Shown in pieces: positions 49,643 to 59,729 of a stretch of 64,000 bases of DNA. Both the position numbers and the translations under genes were made by a program. The notes beneath the pieces were generated by a model that saw only the letters and a program-made list of their open reading frames with translations, ran no database searches and had not been told where the DNA came from. Numbering within the stretch: the first letter of the stretch is position 1; every line of letters begins with the position of its first letter. The DNA is from Ketobacter sp036337295 (GTDB lineage: Bacteria > Pseudomonadota > Gammaproteobacteria > Pseudomonadales > Ketobacteraceae): NCBI GenBank assembly GCA_036337295.1, contig JAYZEN010000007.1, forward strand, positions 434,001 through 498,000. Direction: 5' to 3'.

Positions 49643-52297
49643 ATGAAAGAGAACAACGCTCCCAAAACCATTCGCCTAGCCGACTACAAAGCCCCTAACT
49701 TCCTGATCGACACCGTGCATTTGGACGTGCGGATTTACGACGATTACACCGACGTGGTGTCCCATCTTACCCTGCGTGCCAATCCCGATGTGCCCAACGC
49801 CGCAGCACAACCCCTGGAGCTGGTGGGCGCGGATCTGGAACTCCTGGCCATCGAGCTGGATGGTGCGGCACTGCCCTCTGAGCGCTACGAGATCGCAGAG
49901 GAAACCCTCAGCATTCAACAGGTGCCGGCCCAGTTTTCCCTGCTCATCATGACCCGCATCCAGCCCAAATCCAACACCTCCCTGGAGGGACTGTATGTGT
50001 CCAAGGGCATGTACTGTACCCAGTGTGAGGCGGAGGGCTTCCGTAAAATCACTTATTACCTGGACCGGCCGGATGTGATGGCCAGGTTCACCACCCGGGT
50101 GGAGGCCGACAAGCAGGCCTATCCGGTGCTGCTGTCCAACGGCAATCCGGAAGAACAGGGTGATCTGGCGGATGGGCGCCATTATGTGATCTGGGAGGAT
50201 CCATTCAAAAAGCCCTGTTATCTGTTTGCCTTGGTGGCCGGTGACCTGGCGGTGGTGGAGGACAGTTTTACCACCATGAGCGGCCGCCCAGTGAAATTGC
50301 AATTGTTTGTGGAGCCCCACGATCTGGATAAATGTGATCACGCCATGGATTCCCTCAAGCGTTCCATGGCCTGGGATGAACAGGTCTATGGTCGGGAATA
50401 CGATCTGGACATCTATATGATTGTGGCGGTGTCCCATTTCAATATGGGGGCCATGGAGAACAAGGGGCTGAATATTTTCAACACCTCCTGTGTGTTGGCC
50501 AATGCCAAGACCACCACCGATATGGGATTTCAGCGGGTGGAAAGCGTGATCGCCCATGAGTATTTTCACAACTGGTCCGGTAACCGGGTCACTTGCCGGG
50601 ACTGGTTCCAGCTCAGCCTGAAAGAAGGGTTCACGGTATTTCGGGATCAGCAGTTTTCTGCCGATATGGGATCAGAGACGGTGAACCGCATTGATGACGT
50701 GAACTTGCTGAAGACCGTGCAGTTTGCCGAGGACTCGGGCCCCATGTCCCATCCCGTGCGCCCGGACAGCTACATCGAGATCAACAACTTTTACACCACC
50801 ACTGTGTATGAGAAAGGCGCGGAAGTGGTGCGTATGATTCACCGCCTGTTGGGCAAGGAGGGCTTCCGCAAAGGCTCGGATCTGTACTTTTCCCGGCATG
50901 ATGGCCAGGCGGTCACCTGCGATGATTTTGTCAAAGCCATGGAGGAGGCCAACGGCGTGGACTTGGCCCTGTTCCGCCGCTGGTACTCCCAGGCCGGTAC
51001 GCCACAGCTCACTGTGACCTCGGAGTATCAGCCGCAACAGCAACAGTTCAGCATTACCTTTGAGCAGGTAACATCGCCAACGCCGGGTCAGCCACACAAG
51101 CAACCCTTGCATATCCCGGTGGCCATTGGCCTGTTAGGTGAAGACGGCCGGGATCTGCCGTTGCAGTTGGCGGACGGGTCCAGCCTGGACCCTGCCAATC
51201 CGGTATTGGAATTGACTGCCGCCAAATCCACCTTTGTGTTCACCGGCATCCAGTCCCGGCCGGTGGCGTCCGTGTTACGCGGGTTTTCGGCACCGGTCAA
51301 AATGGTGTACGAGCAGCCCCGTGCCGAACTGGCGTTTTTAATGTCCCACGACAGCGATGGTTTCAATCGCTGGAACGCGGCCCAGCGGTTAACCGTTGCG
51401 GTTCTGTGTGACTTGATGCAGGCCTACCATCAAGCGCAACCCCTGGAGGCGGACCCACAGTTGCTGGACGCGTTTCGGCGCTTGCTGACGGATGAGTCAC
51501 TGGATCAGGCCATGGTGGCGAAGATGCTGGAATTGCCTACTGAATCCTTCCTGGCGGAGTTGCTGCCAAAGCCGGTGCAGGTGGATGCCATCCATCATGC
51601 CCGGGAAGGCCTGAAACAAGCGCTGGCGCTGGGTTTGCGCACGGAACTGGAACAGGTGATGGCGCGTTGCCCGCTGGATACCGAATATCGCTATGAAGTG
51701 GCCGCGGTGGCACGGCGCAGTTTGCGCAACACCTGTTTGGGCTACCTGATGTCCATCGCCGATGATGCGGCCACCGAAACCTGTGTGCAGCAATATCGCC
51801 AAGCGGGGAATATGACCGATCAGCTGGCCGCGTTCCGCGCGCTGGTGCATTCCGATCGTGGGGAGAAGCAGCAGGTCATCGCGGATTTCTACGAACAGTG
51901 GCAGGCGGAAGCCTTGGTGGTGGACCAGTGGTTTATGGTGCAGGCCAGTTCACCCCAGCCCGATGCGTTAGAGCAGGTGAACGGGTTGATGGCACATCCC
52001 GCTTTCGAGATGACCAACCCTAACAAGATACGCGCGTTGATCGGCGGCTTCTGCAATAACAATCCGGTTAATTTCCATCGGGCGGATGGCGCCGGTTATG
52101 GATTCCTGGCGGATCAGATTATCGCGTTGAACAAAATAAATCCCCAGGTGGCGTCGCGAATGGCCACTATCATGACGCGCTGGGCGAATTACGACAAAGA
52201 CCGGGCGGATCTTATCAAAGAGCAATTGAAGCGGATCAAAACCGAAAAATTGTCGCCGGACGTATACGAGGTGGTTACCAAAGCGCTCAATCAATAA
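49643..52297 (+). CDS. pepN: aminopeptidase N
   Basis: M1-family zinc aminopeptidase that removes N-terminal residues from peptides in the cytoplasm. 884 residues (E. coli 870). The exopeptidase motif GAMENKGLNIF and the zinc site VIAHEYFHNWSGNRVTCRDWFQLSLKEG (HEYFH plus downstream Glu) are intact. An N-terminal beta-domain (about 1-195) and the C-terminal helical domain (about 555-884) flank the catalytic domain. AGGTCA precedes ATG 49643 at 8 bases. The region continues as a single-gene unit with a downstream hairpin. Confidence 0.96.
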   Translation: MKENNAPKTIRLADYKAPNFLIDTVHLDVRIYDDYTDVVSHLTLRANPDVPNAAAQPLELVGADLELLAIELDGAALPSERYEIAEETLSIQQVPAQFSLLIMTRIQPKSNTSLEGLYVSKGMYCTQCEAEGFRKITYYLDRPDVMARFTTRVEADKQAYPVLLSNGNPEEQGDLADGRHYVIWEDPFKKPCYLFALVAGDLAVVEDSFTTMSGRPVKLQLFVEPHDLDKCDHAMDSLKRSMAWDEQVYGREYDLDIYMIVAVSHFNMGAMENKGLNIFNTSCVLANAKTTTDMGFQRVESVIAHEYFHNWSGNRVTCRDWFQLSLKEGFTVFRDQQFSADMGSETVNRIDDVNLLKTVQFAEDSGPMSHPVRPDSYIEINNFYTTTVYEKGAEVVRMIHRLLGKEGFRKGSDLYFSRHDGQAVTCDDFVKAMEEANGVDLALFRRWYSQAGTPQLTVTSEYQPQQQQFSITFEQVTSPTPGQPHKQPLHIPVAIGLLGEDGRDLPLQLADGSSLDPANPVLELTAAKSTFVFTGIQSRPVASVLRGFSAPVKMVYEQPRAELAFLMSHDSDGFNRWNAAQRLTVAVLCDLMQAYHQAQPLEADPQLLDAFRRLLTDESLDQAMVAKMLELPTESFLAELLPKPVQVDAIHHAREGLKQALALGLRTELEQVMARCPLDTEYRYEVAAVARRSLRNTCLGYLMSIADDAATETCVQQYRQAGNMTDQLAAFRALVHSDRGEKQQVIADFYEQWQAEALVVDQWFMVQASSPQPDALEQVNGLMAHPAFEMTNPNKIRALIGGFCNNNPVNFHRADGAGYGFLADQIIALNKINPQVASRMATIMTRWANYDKDRADLIKEQLKRIKTEKLSPDVYEVVTKALNQ

Positions 52298-52398
52298 TCA
52301 CAACCTGCCGCGCAAAGTCGCAACGGTAATAAACATAAGATTGCTTGTTCTTAGCAAGAATAAGTATTTGTTTTGATCACTCCGATTGGTTATTTTAT

Positions 52399-52419
52399 GG
52401 CGGCCTAAAGAGGGCCGCC
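52399..52419. other. GC-rich hairpin downstream of pepN
   Basis: GGCGGCC-TAAAGAG-GGCCGCC, a perfect 7-bp inverted repeat with no T-run on the plus strand and a short ATTTTT on the minus. It may be a weak pepN terminator. The remaining 52298-52591 shows no gene, only AT-rich sequence with a further GTCGAAA/TTTCGAC repeat. Confidence 0.5.
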
Positions 52420-52591
52420 AAGCCAAAAATACGTCGAAATCAGGACAATTTCCGATTTTTCGACTTAAATTATTAAAATTACGATTATTATCGCCGGGCG
52501 TCACAAGGACTGTAAGTTGGCGATTGTGTTTAATACAGTGCGAATCGGTGCTGCGGAATTCAACAGCGCCGAGTGATTGTGGGAATGCTAA

Positions 52592-53950
52592 ATGAGAAGA
52601 GTTGGGCTGATTCTGTTTTCAGTCTGTTGGTTCGCCAGTGTCCATGCCGTTGCCCAAGAGTCGGTACTGGGATCAGGGTTAACACCCTATGGCGCAGAAC
52701 TGAAAGGTAACGATGCCGGTACCATCCCGCCCTGGGATGGTGGTCTTACTGCCGACAAAATGCCACCGCTGAAATCGCAATTGGAAGATCCCTTTGCCGA
52801 TGAGCAACCGCTGTTTGTCATCACCGCTGCCAATATGGGGCAATACGCTGACCAGCTTTCCACTGGGCAGCAGGCGTTACTGAAACGCTATCCTGACAGC
52901 TATCGCCTGCCGGTATACCCCACCCATCGCACTGCGGCGGCGCCGCAATGGGTCTATGACAATATCGCCAAAAATCACCAGCAGTCCCGTTTGGTGAACG
53001 AGGGTAATGGGATAGAGCAGGCGGTGGGCGGAGTGGCGTTTCCTGTGCCCCTGGACCAGGCGGGCCAACCTGATCCGTTGAAAATCCTCTGGAATCATCT
53101 CACCCGCTGGCGCGGTATTCACGTGAAAGCGGACATCTCCGAAGCGCCAGTGCACAGCAACGGCAACTACTCGCTGGTGACCGCGTCACAGGAAGCGCTG
53201 TTCGTGTACTACGATCCGAAAAAAAGCTGGCAGGATCTGGACAACAAACTGGGTTACTACATGGCGTTCATTCGCAGCCCGGCGCGATTGGCGGGGGGCG
53301 GTGTGTTGGTGCATGAGACCATCGACCGTGTGAAGGAACCCCGTGGAGCCTGGGTGTATAACTCCGGAACCCGGCGTGTGCGACGGGCCCCTTCCATTGA
53401 ATATGATATGCCCGTGCCCAGCGCAGAGAACCTGATTACGGCCGACGACGTGGACATGTTCAATGGTGCTCCCGACCGTTTTGACTGGCGTTTCGTGGGC
53501 AAGCAGGAACTCTATATTCCCTATAATAATTTCCGTTTGAGCAAGGCCACCGCCAACGCCAAAACCTTGTTGCAGAAAGGCCACATCAACCCCGAGCCCA
53601 CCCGCTACGAATTGCATCGGGTGTGGGTGATTGAAGGCACCGTCAAGAAAGGTATCCGCCACCTGTACAGCAAACGCCGTTTCTATATTGATGAGGACAG
53701 CTGGAGCATTGTGCAGGCTGATCAGTACGACGCCCGGGGCCAGCTATGGCGTGTGCATCTTTCTTATCTGGTCTCCTATTATCACGTGCCCGTTACCTGG
53801 GGGGCACTCACCGCCAATTATGAATTGGAGTCCGGCAGCTACTTCGCCGGTTATCTGGATAATGCCAATGGGATGGCCATATCGTTCGACGATGACACCT
53901 TATCCAGTGGCTATTTCAGCCCGCAGTCGTTACGCCGGATGGGCCGCTGA
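52592..53950 (+). CDS. DUF1329 outer-membrane/periplasmic protein
   Basis: 452 residues. Signal peptide (about 1-21, ending AVA), then a mature domain starting with the GSGLTPYGAELKGNDAGTIPPWDGGL stretch typical of DUF1329. Further conserved segments are RLPVYPTHRTAAAPQWVYDN, GVAFPVP, YYDPKKSWQDLDNKLGYYMA, RRAPSIEYDMPVPSAENL and YSKRRFYIDEDSWSIVQADQYDARGQLWRV. The beta-rich fold resembles lipoprotein-carrier (LolA/LolB) domains. In Pseudomonas, DUF1329 with DUF1302 is implicated in uptake of hydrophobic compounds. No DUF1302 is present here; YCF48 and MMPL genes follow. Confidence 0.9.
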   Translation: MRRVGLILFSVCWFASVHAVAQESVLGSGLTPYGAELKGNDAGTIPPWDGGLTADKMPPLKSQLEDPFADEQPLFVITAANMGQYADQLSTGQQALLKRYPDSYRLPVYPTHRTAAAPQWVYDNIAKNHQQSRLVNEGNGIEQAVGGVAFPVPLDQAGQPDPLKILWNHLTRWRGIHVKADISEAPVHSNGNYSLVTASQEALFVYYDPKKSWQDLDNKLGYYMAFIRSPARLAGGGVLVHETIDRVKEPRGAWVYNSGTRRVRRAPSIEYDMPVPSAENLITADDVDMFNGAPDRFDWRFVGKQELYIPYNNFRLSKATANAKTLLQKGHINPEPTRYELHRVWVIEGTVKKGIRHLYSKRRFYIDEDSWSIVQADQYDARGQLWRVHLSYLVSYYHVPVTWGALTANYELESGSYFAGYLDNANGMAISFDDDTLSSGYFSPQSLRRMGR

Positions 53951-54098
53951 ACCGTGCGCGTATTCGGGTGTTGAATGGCCAATTTACTCACTTGCATGGG
54001 TCACCTACCTGCGTGTGTCGGATGGGCGGACAAGGCAAGTGGTCTAATACGTTTTGCGAAGCAAGGTAGACAATATTGATATGTGGATCAGGAATAAC

Positions 54099-55145
54099 AT
54101 GCGTGACTCGATGATGAAGCAGGTGGTCGGGGCTGCCCTGTTGTGCTGCGGTATGGCGAGCGCGGCCTCGGCAGCGGACTATGAAAAGTATCTGGATTTG
54201 CGGGCGGCGATTCCCTCGGATAAAGCCGCCGAATCCCTGTTGACGGATGTGGATGTGTTCGGGAATACGGTGATTATGATCGGCGACCGCGGTCATATTC
54301 TGGTGTCCTCCAACAACGGCGAACAATGGACACAAGCTGAGGTGCCAGTGCAGTATTTGCTGACGGCAGTGGATTTTGGCAGCGAGAATAAAGTCTGGGC
54401 GGTCGGGCATGAAGGGGTCATTCTGCATTCCGCCGATGCCGGCAAAACCTGGCAATTGCAATATGCAAATCCCCATCGTGTGCGTACCGATGAAGAGTTG
54501 AACCAGCTCACCGACGAAGAGTTCACCAAGCTGCCCCAGGCCGGTTCGCCGTTATTGGATGTGTGGTTCCGTGATGAGTTGGTGGGTTTCGCCGTAGGTG
54601 CCTACGGTATGTTCCTGGGTACCGGGGACGGTGGCAAAACCTGGAACGATGTGTCATCCCGCATTGAGAACTACGATGGCTGGCACCTGAACTCCATCGC
54701 GGCGGGCGAGGGCGGCGTGGTGTACATCGCCGGGGAAAAAGGCGTTTTGTTCCGCTCCGACGATGGCGGTGAAAACTGGGCGACGCTCACCGGACCCTAT
54801 CAGGGCTCCTACTTTGGTGTGCTGGTTGGACCCACGCCGGACGATGTGTTCCTGTTCGGGTTGCAGGGCAATATTTTCAAGTCCTCGGACCGGGGTGAAA
54901 CCTGGACCAAGGCCAAAAGCAAAGCCTCCGACGGTTTGATGGATGGCGTGCTGCTGGGTAACCAGGGCGTCATGCTGGTGGGTAACTCCGGTGTGATACT
55001 GACCAGCCAGGATGGCGGGGCCAGCTTCTCCATGCAGATCACCAAATCCCGTGAAGCCTTACTTGCCATTCGCAAGCTGCCCAATGGCAAGCTGATTATG
55101 GTCGGGCAGGGTGGCGTTCAGGTTGTCGCGCCATCCACCAAGTGA
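54099..55145 (+). CDS. YCF48-related/BNR-repeat exported protein
   Basis: 348 residues from ATG 54099 (AGGA 7 bases upstream). A signal peptide (about 5-26, ending SAASAA) leads into a beta-propeller. Asp-box-like repeats S-x-D-x-G-x-T-W appear as SADAGKTWQ, GDGGKTWND, SDDGGENWAT, SDRGETWTKAKSK and SQDGGASFSM, about 45-55 residues apart. The photosystem II assembly protein HCF136/YCF48 shares this fold. The host is not photosynthetic, so it likely acts as a periplasmic adaptor or chaperone. It is followed after 32 bases by the MMPL transporter, with which it pairs in many gammaproteobacteria. Confidence 0.88.
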   Translation: MRDSMMKQVVGAALLCCGMASAASAADYEKYLDLRAAIPSDKAAESLLTDVDVFGNTVIMIGDRGHILVSSNNGEQWTQAEVPVQYLLTAVDFGSENKVWAVGHEGVILHSADAGKTWQLQYANPHRVRTDEELNQLTDEEFTKLPQAGSPLLDVWFRDELVGFAVGAYGMFLGTGDGGKTWNDVSSRIENYDGWHLNSIAAGEGGVVYIAGEKGVLFRSDDGGENWATLTGPYQGSYFGVLVGPTPDDVFLFGLQGNIFKSSDRGETWTKAKSKASDGLMDGVLLGNQGVMLVGNSGVILTSQDGGASFSMQITKSREALLAIRKLPNGKLIMVGQGGVQVVAPSTK

Positions 55146-55177
55146 AATTGAGTTTCTGATTCAGATCAAGGTACATT

Positions 55178-57499
55178 ATGTCGATGAATAAACCTTCCTT
55201 TCTTGAAGGACCCATATTCAAACTGCGCCCGATACTGCTCGTGTTGTTTGCAGTGCTCACCGCTTTTTTTGCCTTCGAAGCCTCCAAGGTCAAGCTCAGT
55301 ACTGAGTTTGAAAAGATGGTGCCGCTGAAGCACGAATTCATTCAAAACCTGTTGAAGCACAAGGATGAGCTCAGTCTGGGGAACGATATCCGCATCGTGG
55401 TGGAAGCCAGGAACGGGGATATCTTCAGTGATGAATTCCTGCAGGTGCTGCGCCAGGTAACGGATGAAATCTTCTATTTCGATGGTGTGGATAAAGCCAA
55501 GATTCAATCTCTGTGGACGCCCAATGTGCGCTGGATGGAGGTGACCGAAGATGGCTTCCGTGGCGGTGAAATCATTCCGCCTACCTATGATGGTTCACCG
55601 GATTCCCTGGAAAAGGTGCAGGCCAACGTGCTGCGGTCCGGCCAGGTGGGCCGTCTGGTGGCTGACGATTTCCAGTCCGCCATTGTCTATGTACCGTTGC
55701 TGGATCTGTCCGGTGGCAACCAGAAACTGGACTACAAAAAGTTCTCCGCCGCACTGGAGAAAGACATTCGTGACAAGTTCCAGAGCGATACCATCAATAT
55801 CCGCATTGTGGGTTTTGCCAAAAAGATCGGGGATCTGATCGAGGGTGCCACCGGCGTGGCCTTGTTCTTCCTGATCGCCATCGGCATCACCTTTGTGTTG
55901 TTGTTCATCGATTCCAAATGCATTCGCAGTACGTTCATCGTGATCCTGTGCTCGGTGATTGCGGTCATCTGGCAGGTTGGAATACTGACGTTATTGGGTA
56001 AGGGCATCGATCCTTATTCCATGCTGGTGCCGTTCCTGATCTTTGCCATTGGTGTCAGTCACGGTGTACAGCTGATCAATGAGTTCGCGGTGGAAAGCCA
56101 GCGTGTGAACATGAAGTTGGAAGCGGCCAAGCTGACCTTCAGAGCGCTGTACATTCCGGCGCTGCTGGCCCTGATCAGCGACGCCATTGGTTTTATGACC
56201 CTGTGGACCATTGAAATCCACGTGATTCAGGATCTGGCGATCTCCGCCGCCCTGGGTGTGTTTGCGCTGATCCTGACCAATCTGCTGATGATTCCGGTGC
56301 TGTTGTCCTATGCCGGGGTGAGCAAGATGGCCCTCAATGCCATGGATAAAAAGCTGCACTCCAAGCATGTGATCTGGTCCAAGGTGGCCCGCTTTGCCAC
56401 GCCAAAGGCGGCGACTGTGTCTGTGATCATTGCGGCCATCGGTGCCGGTGCCGGGCTCTATATCAGTAAAGATCTGAAGATCGGTGACCTGGATGCCGGT
56501 GCGCCGGAACTGTGGCCCGATTCCCGCTACAACCTGGATGACAAATACGTCAACGACAACTATTCCGTGAGTGCCGATGTGCTGGTGGTGATGGTGGAAA
56601 CGCCGGACTACGCCTGTACCGAATCCGCTGCCATGCAGAAAATGGATCGGTTTATGTGGCATATGGAGAACGTCCCCGGCGTGCAGTCAGCGCTGTCGGT
56701 GGTTACGGTGTCCAAGCGGGTCATCACCGGGTTCAACGAGGGCAACTGGAAGTGGGCCTCGCTGACCCGGGTTCAGGACATCATCAACAACTCGGTGCAA
56801 ACAGTGCCGGCGGGCTTGGTGAACACTGATTGCAGCCTGGCTCCCATCATTGTATTCCTGGACGATCATAAAGCAGAAACCCTGGATCGGGCGGTGGCGG
56901 CCGTGAAGGAATTTGCTGACGCAGAGAACGATCCGGAGGTGGCGGAATTCATCCTGGCTTCCGGTAATGCCGGTGTGGAAGCGGCCACCAATGCCACCAT
57001 CGAACATGCCCAGAATATGATGAAAATTCTGGTGTACGGGGTGGTGTCCATCCTGTGTCTGATTACCTTCCGTTCCATTCGTGCGGTGATCTGTATCATT
57101 GTTCCCCTGGCCCTTACTTCCATCCTGTGTCAGGCCTTGATGACCATTCTCGGCATTGGCGTTAAAGTGGCGACCCTGCCGGTGATTGCGCTGGGTGTGG
57201 GGATTGGTGTGGACTATGGCATCTACATTTATTCCCGCCTGAAGGGCTTTATGGAAGATGGCATGGAACTGGAAGACGCTTACTTCGAAACCCTGAAGGT
57301 GACCGGAAAAGCAGTGTGTTTCACTGGCTTGACGCTGGCCATCGGTGTGGGTACCTGGATCTTCTCTGACATCAAGTTCCAGGCCAACATGGGTGTGCTG
57401 TTGACCTTTATGTTCCTCTGGAACATGGTGGGTGCCATCTGGTTGCTGCCGGCCCTGGCCAACTTCCTCATCCGGGGCAAGATCAAACCCAAAGCCTGA
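55178..57499 (+). CDS. RND-superfamily transporter (MMPL type)
   Basis: Inner-membrane RND transporter with about 12 transmembrane helices in two repeats, each with a periplasmic loop. 773 residues, the short MMPL/HpnN-like form. TM1 is at about 14-31, then a long periplasmic loop (about 40-200), then a TM bundle (about 218-390) containing the PFLIFAIGVSHGVQLINEF segment, the second periplasmic loop (about 410-600), and a second bundle (about 608-770) with VIALGVGIGVDYGIYIYSRLKG, the conserved Gly-Asp-Tyr proton-relay motif. It likely moves a lipid or hydrophobic compound. Last gene of the DUF1329-YCF48-RND set. Confidence 0.92.
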   Translation: MSMNKPSFLEGPIFKLRPILLVLFAVLTAFFAFEASKVKLSTEFEKMVPLKHEFIQNLLKHKDELSLGNDIRIVVEARNGDIFSDEFLQVLRQVTDEIFYFDGVDKAKIQSLWTPNVRWMEVTEDGFRGGEIIPPTYDGSPDSLEKVQANVLRSGQVGRLVADDFQSAIVYVPLLDLSGGNQKLDYKKFSAALEKDIRDKFQSDTINIRIVGFAKKIGDLIEGATGVALFFLIAIGITFVLLFIDSKCIRSTFIVILCSVIAVIWQVGILTLLGKGIDPYSMLVPFLIFAIGVSHGVQLINEFAVESQRVNMKLEAAKLTFRALYIPALLALISDAIGFMTLWTIEIHVIQDLAISAALGVFALILTNLLMIPVLLSYAGVSKMALNAMDKKLHSKHVIWSKVARFATPKAATVSVIIAAIGAGAGLYISKDLKIGDLDAGAPELWPDSRYNLDDKYVNDNYSVSADVLVVMVETPDYACTESAAMQKMDRFMWHMENVPGVQSALSVVTVSKRVITGFNEGNWKWASLTRVQDIINNSVQTVPAGLVNTDCSLAPIIVFLDDHKAETLDRAVAAVKEFADAENDPEVAEFILASGNAGVEAATNATIEHAQNMMKILVYGVVSILCLITFRSIRAVICIIVPLALTSILCQALMTILGIGVKVATLPVIALGVGIGVDYGIYIYSRLKGFMEDGMELEDAYFETLKVTGKAVCFTGLTLAIGVGTWIFSDIKFQANMGVLLTFMFLWNMVGAIWLLPALANFLIRGKIKPKA

Positions 57500-57540
57500 T
57501 ATGCAGAGGTCGTGACTGAAGCAGAATAGGTAAGGAAACA

Positions 57541-57569
57541 AAAAAGCCGGCGTTTACGCCGGCTTTTTT
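57541..57569. terminator. terminator after RND transporter gene
   Basis: AAAAAGCCGGCG-TTTA-CGCCGGCTTTTTT, a perfect 12-bp stem. It stops the RND operon and may also serve the convergent rhodanese/Bat transcript. Confidence 0.92.
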
Positions 57570-57590
57570 ATGATTGCTGGGAAACTCCCA

Positions 57591-57980
57591 CTAGCAGCCA
57601 CATTGGATTTTGCTGCCGGGGCGTGCCTCTGCACCATGGGTCTCGTAACCGTCCCGACGCCACCAGTCGATGCCGCCCAATAACTCCTTTACCTTGAACC
57701 CCAGTTGCGCCAGGTTTAAGGCGCCCTTGGTGGAGGCGTTGCAGCCGATCCCATCACAATAGGTGACATAGAGTTTGCTCTTATCCAGGTGAGCGGTGCT
57801 TTCCGCGTTCATTGAGCGATGTGGAATGTTGATGGCCGTGGGGATATGTTCCCGCGCATAGGCTTCCTGCGAGCGGGCATCGATCACCACCACCGGCTCG
57901 CCATGATTCAGTGCTTCACTGAGATCCCAGGAATCTGTTTCGTACATCAGCTTGGCTTGGTAAAACTCGATTTGATCCAT
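57591..57980 (-). CDS. rhodanese-like domain protein
   Basis: Single rhodanese domain, 129 residues, cytoplasmic. VVIDARSQEAYAREHIPTAINIPHRSM is the CH2-A-type motif, and YCDGIGCNASTKGALNLAQLGFKVKELLGGIDWW the active-site segment. The active-site loop carries Cys in CDGIGCN, so a persulfide-forming site is possible. The C-terminal SKIQCGC adds two more cysteines. AGAGGA lies about 11 bases before the ATG. It follows batD by 39 bases on the same strand, so it may be the last gene of the Bat operon. Sulfur donor and acceptor are unknown. Confidence 0.88.
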   Translation of the reverse strand: MDQIEFYQAKLMYETDSWDLSEALNHGEPVVVIDARSQEAYAREHIPTAINIPHRSMNAESTAHLDKSKLYVTYCDGIGCNASTKGALNLAQLGFKVKELLGGIDWWRRDGYETHGAEARPGSKIQCGC

Positions 57981-58019
57981 GAGTGAAGAGTCCTCTTGTA
58001 AGCTGGGTATTCAATGTCC

Positions 58020-59729
58020 TTACTGTGGATACAGTGGTGCCAGCACCGGGTTGGTGTGCGTCTCCCGGGGCTTTTTCAGCACTGCCTCCACCGACTCCAT
58101 GAGCTTACCAGAAGACCACGCCGCTTTCGTACCCTGACGGTACAGATGAGCATCCAGCTCCCGAATGGCAGCGACCAGGCTGTCCGATTCGGCATGGGCC
58201 TGAACCGCTTCCAGGTTACGGATTCCGGCATCCTGATAGCGTTGTCTGAAAAGCTCGATCAACGCGCTGCGGGCAGAGCGGGCATCCTGGTTGTGGCAGG
58301 CGGAGGTGAGGTTTTTATGGGCCTGTTTGAGCAGCGCAGGGCTGAACTGCGGGGAATGGGAGTGGTCCGCAGAAAGCGACCGGGTTCTCTTTTTCGCCAA
58401 CAGTATCCAGACCAGAGCACCCAGGGTGATCAGCCACAGGCAGAGCAGGGCCACGGCGATCCATTGCCAGGTTTGATTGACACTGTTGGCCTGGCCCAGG
58501 GAAAGCGGGGGAGCATCGGAGGTTTGGCCGGGCTCGGGAACGGTCAGGGTGCTGTCGGTTTGCGGGCGATTGGCACTTCCAGTGACCTGAATGGCACGGG
58601 CGGGCAGGCTGGTAACCTGGACTTTTTCTGCATCCACATCCCACCAGGTGATGGTGATTTCCGGCAGGTTGATGGCGCCGGGTTGGGTGGCGATGAGCGC
58701 CTGGCTTTCGGTGCGGGTGCTGACAATGCCCTGATCGCCCACGGCGCTTGCCGTATCCGCCTGCTCCGGATAAATCTTGACGCCCTTGATCTCATTCACC
58801 GGTAAGGCCGGCAGGATGGTGGACAGCACGCCCTCTGCCTGCATGGTGACGGTGCGGGTGATGGGTTCCCCGATGTTGGCTGTACCGGTGTCCGGTGACC
58901 AGTGTTCGGATAGCGCCAGTGATTTCGCGGGCAGCCAGGGTTTATCTGCCGGGTAGGCATCCGGTTTGGGCTTGACGTTGAATTCCAGCTCCGGTGAATA
59001 GCGTCGCACCTGTTTGCCGTTGAACGGATCAAAGGTGAACCCCCGGGAGCGGCTGCGGAACACGGTGGCATTCAGCTGTGCGGAGGGGATTTTGATGCTG
59101 CCGCTCTTTTGTGGGAATAGGGCGTAACGGAACTCGAATACATCGTATTCCATGCCGTTCAGGGTGGTTTTGTAATTGCGCTGTTCCCCCAGTTGCTCCA
59201 TGGCCACATTGTCGATGGTGGGCGGTTGGTAGGAGGGATCATAGATGTCCACGTTGGAGCGGAAGATGCGCACGGTATAGATCAACTGCTCCTGCACGTA
59301 GACCTGCTGTTTATCGATTTTGGCATCCACAAACAGATACTGATCTGCGTTACTTGCAGGGCTGCGTTTGGTGACGTGCAGTTTCAGCGGTTTGGTTGTG
59401 GTGTTGCCGTAACTGATGGGGGGAACGGCAATATACCCGGTTTGTTTGGGTAGCAGGGTGAGCACCCAACTGGTGAACGACTGAAAGCGTCCGTTGGTGA
59501 TGTTGCTGCGCTCGGCTTTGTAGGTGGAGAGGATCTCAAAGTGTTCATTGAGGATGCTGAAATCCGGTTCCTGGCCGTCCGCGGATTCGTCGATGGTCAC
59601 CGTGAGTTTGACGGTGTCACCCTGGGTCACTTTGGCGGTGTTGAGTTTGGCATCCATGTTCAGGGCAAAGGCCTGGATGCTCAGCAGGGTCAACACGAGA
59701 AATATCAGGGTTCTGCTGGTTCTTACCAT
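58020..59729 (-). CDS. BatD family protein
   Basis: Oxygen-tolerance family membrane protein. 569 residues. Signal peptide (about 5-22), a large beta-sandwich extracytoplasmic region with KVTQGDTVKLTVTIDES, then IPSAQLNATVFRSRSRGFTFDPFNGKQVRRYSPELEFNVKP, one C-terminal TM helix (about 425-447, WQWIAVALLCLWLITLGALVWILL) and a cytoplasmic tail. Fits BatD length and topology. Overlaps the upstream batB/C stop by 7 bases (ATGGTAA), so tightly coupled. In Bacteroides Bat loss causes oxygen sensitivity, but the mechanism is unsettled. Confidence 0.92.
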   Translation of the reverse strand: MVRTSRTLIFLVLTLLSIQAFALNMDAKLNTAKVTQGDTVKLTVTIDESADGQEPDFSILNEHFEILSTYKAERSNITNGRFQSFTSWVLTLLPKQTGYIAVPPISYGNTTTKPLKLHVTKRSPASNADQYLFVDAKIDKQQVYVQEQLIYTVRIFRSNVDIYDPSYQPPTIDNVAMEQLGEQRNYKTTLNGMEYDVFEFRYALFPQKSGSIKIPSAQLNATVFRSRSRGFTFDPFNGKQVRRYSPELEFNVKPKPDAYPADKPWLPAKSLALSEHWSPDTGTANIGEPITRTVTMQAEGVLSTILPALPVNEIKGVKIYPEQADTASAVGDQGIVSTRTESQALIATQPGAINLPEITITWWDVDAEKVQVTSLPARAIQVTGSANRPQTDSTLTVPEPGQTSDAPPLSLGQANSVNQTWQWIAVALLCLWLITLGALVWILLAKKRTRSLSADHSHSPQFSPALLKQAHKNLTSACHNQDARSARSALIELFRQRYQDAGIRNLEAVQAHAESDSLVAAIRELDAHLYRQGTKAAWSSGKLMESVEAVLKKPRETHTNPVLAPLYPQ

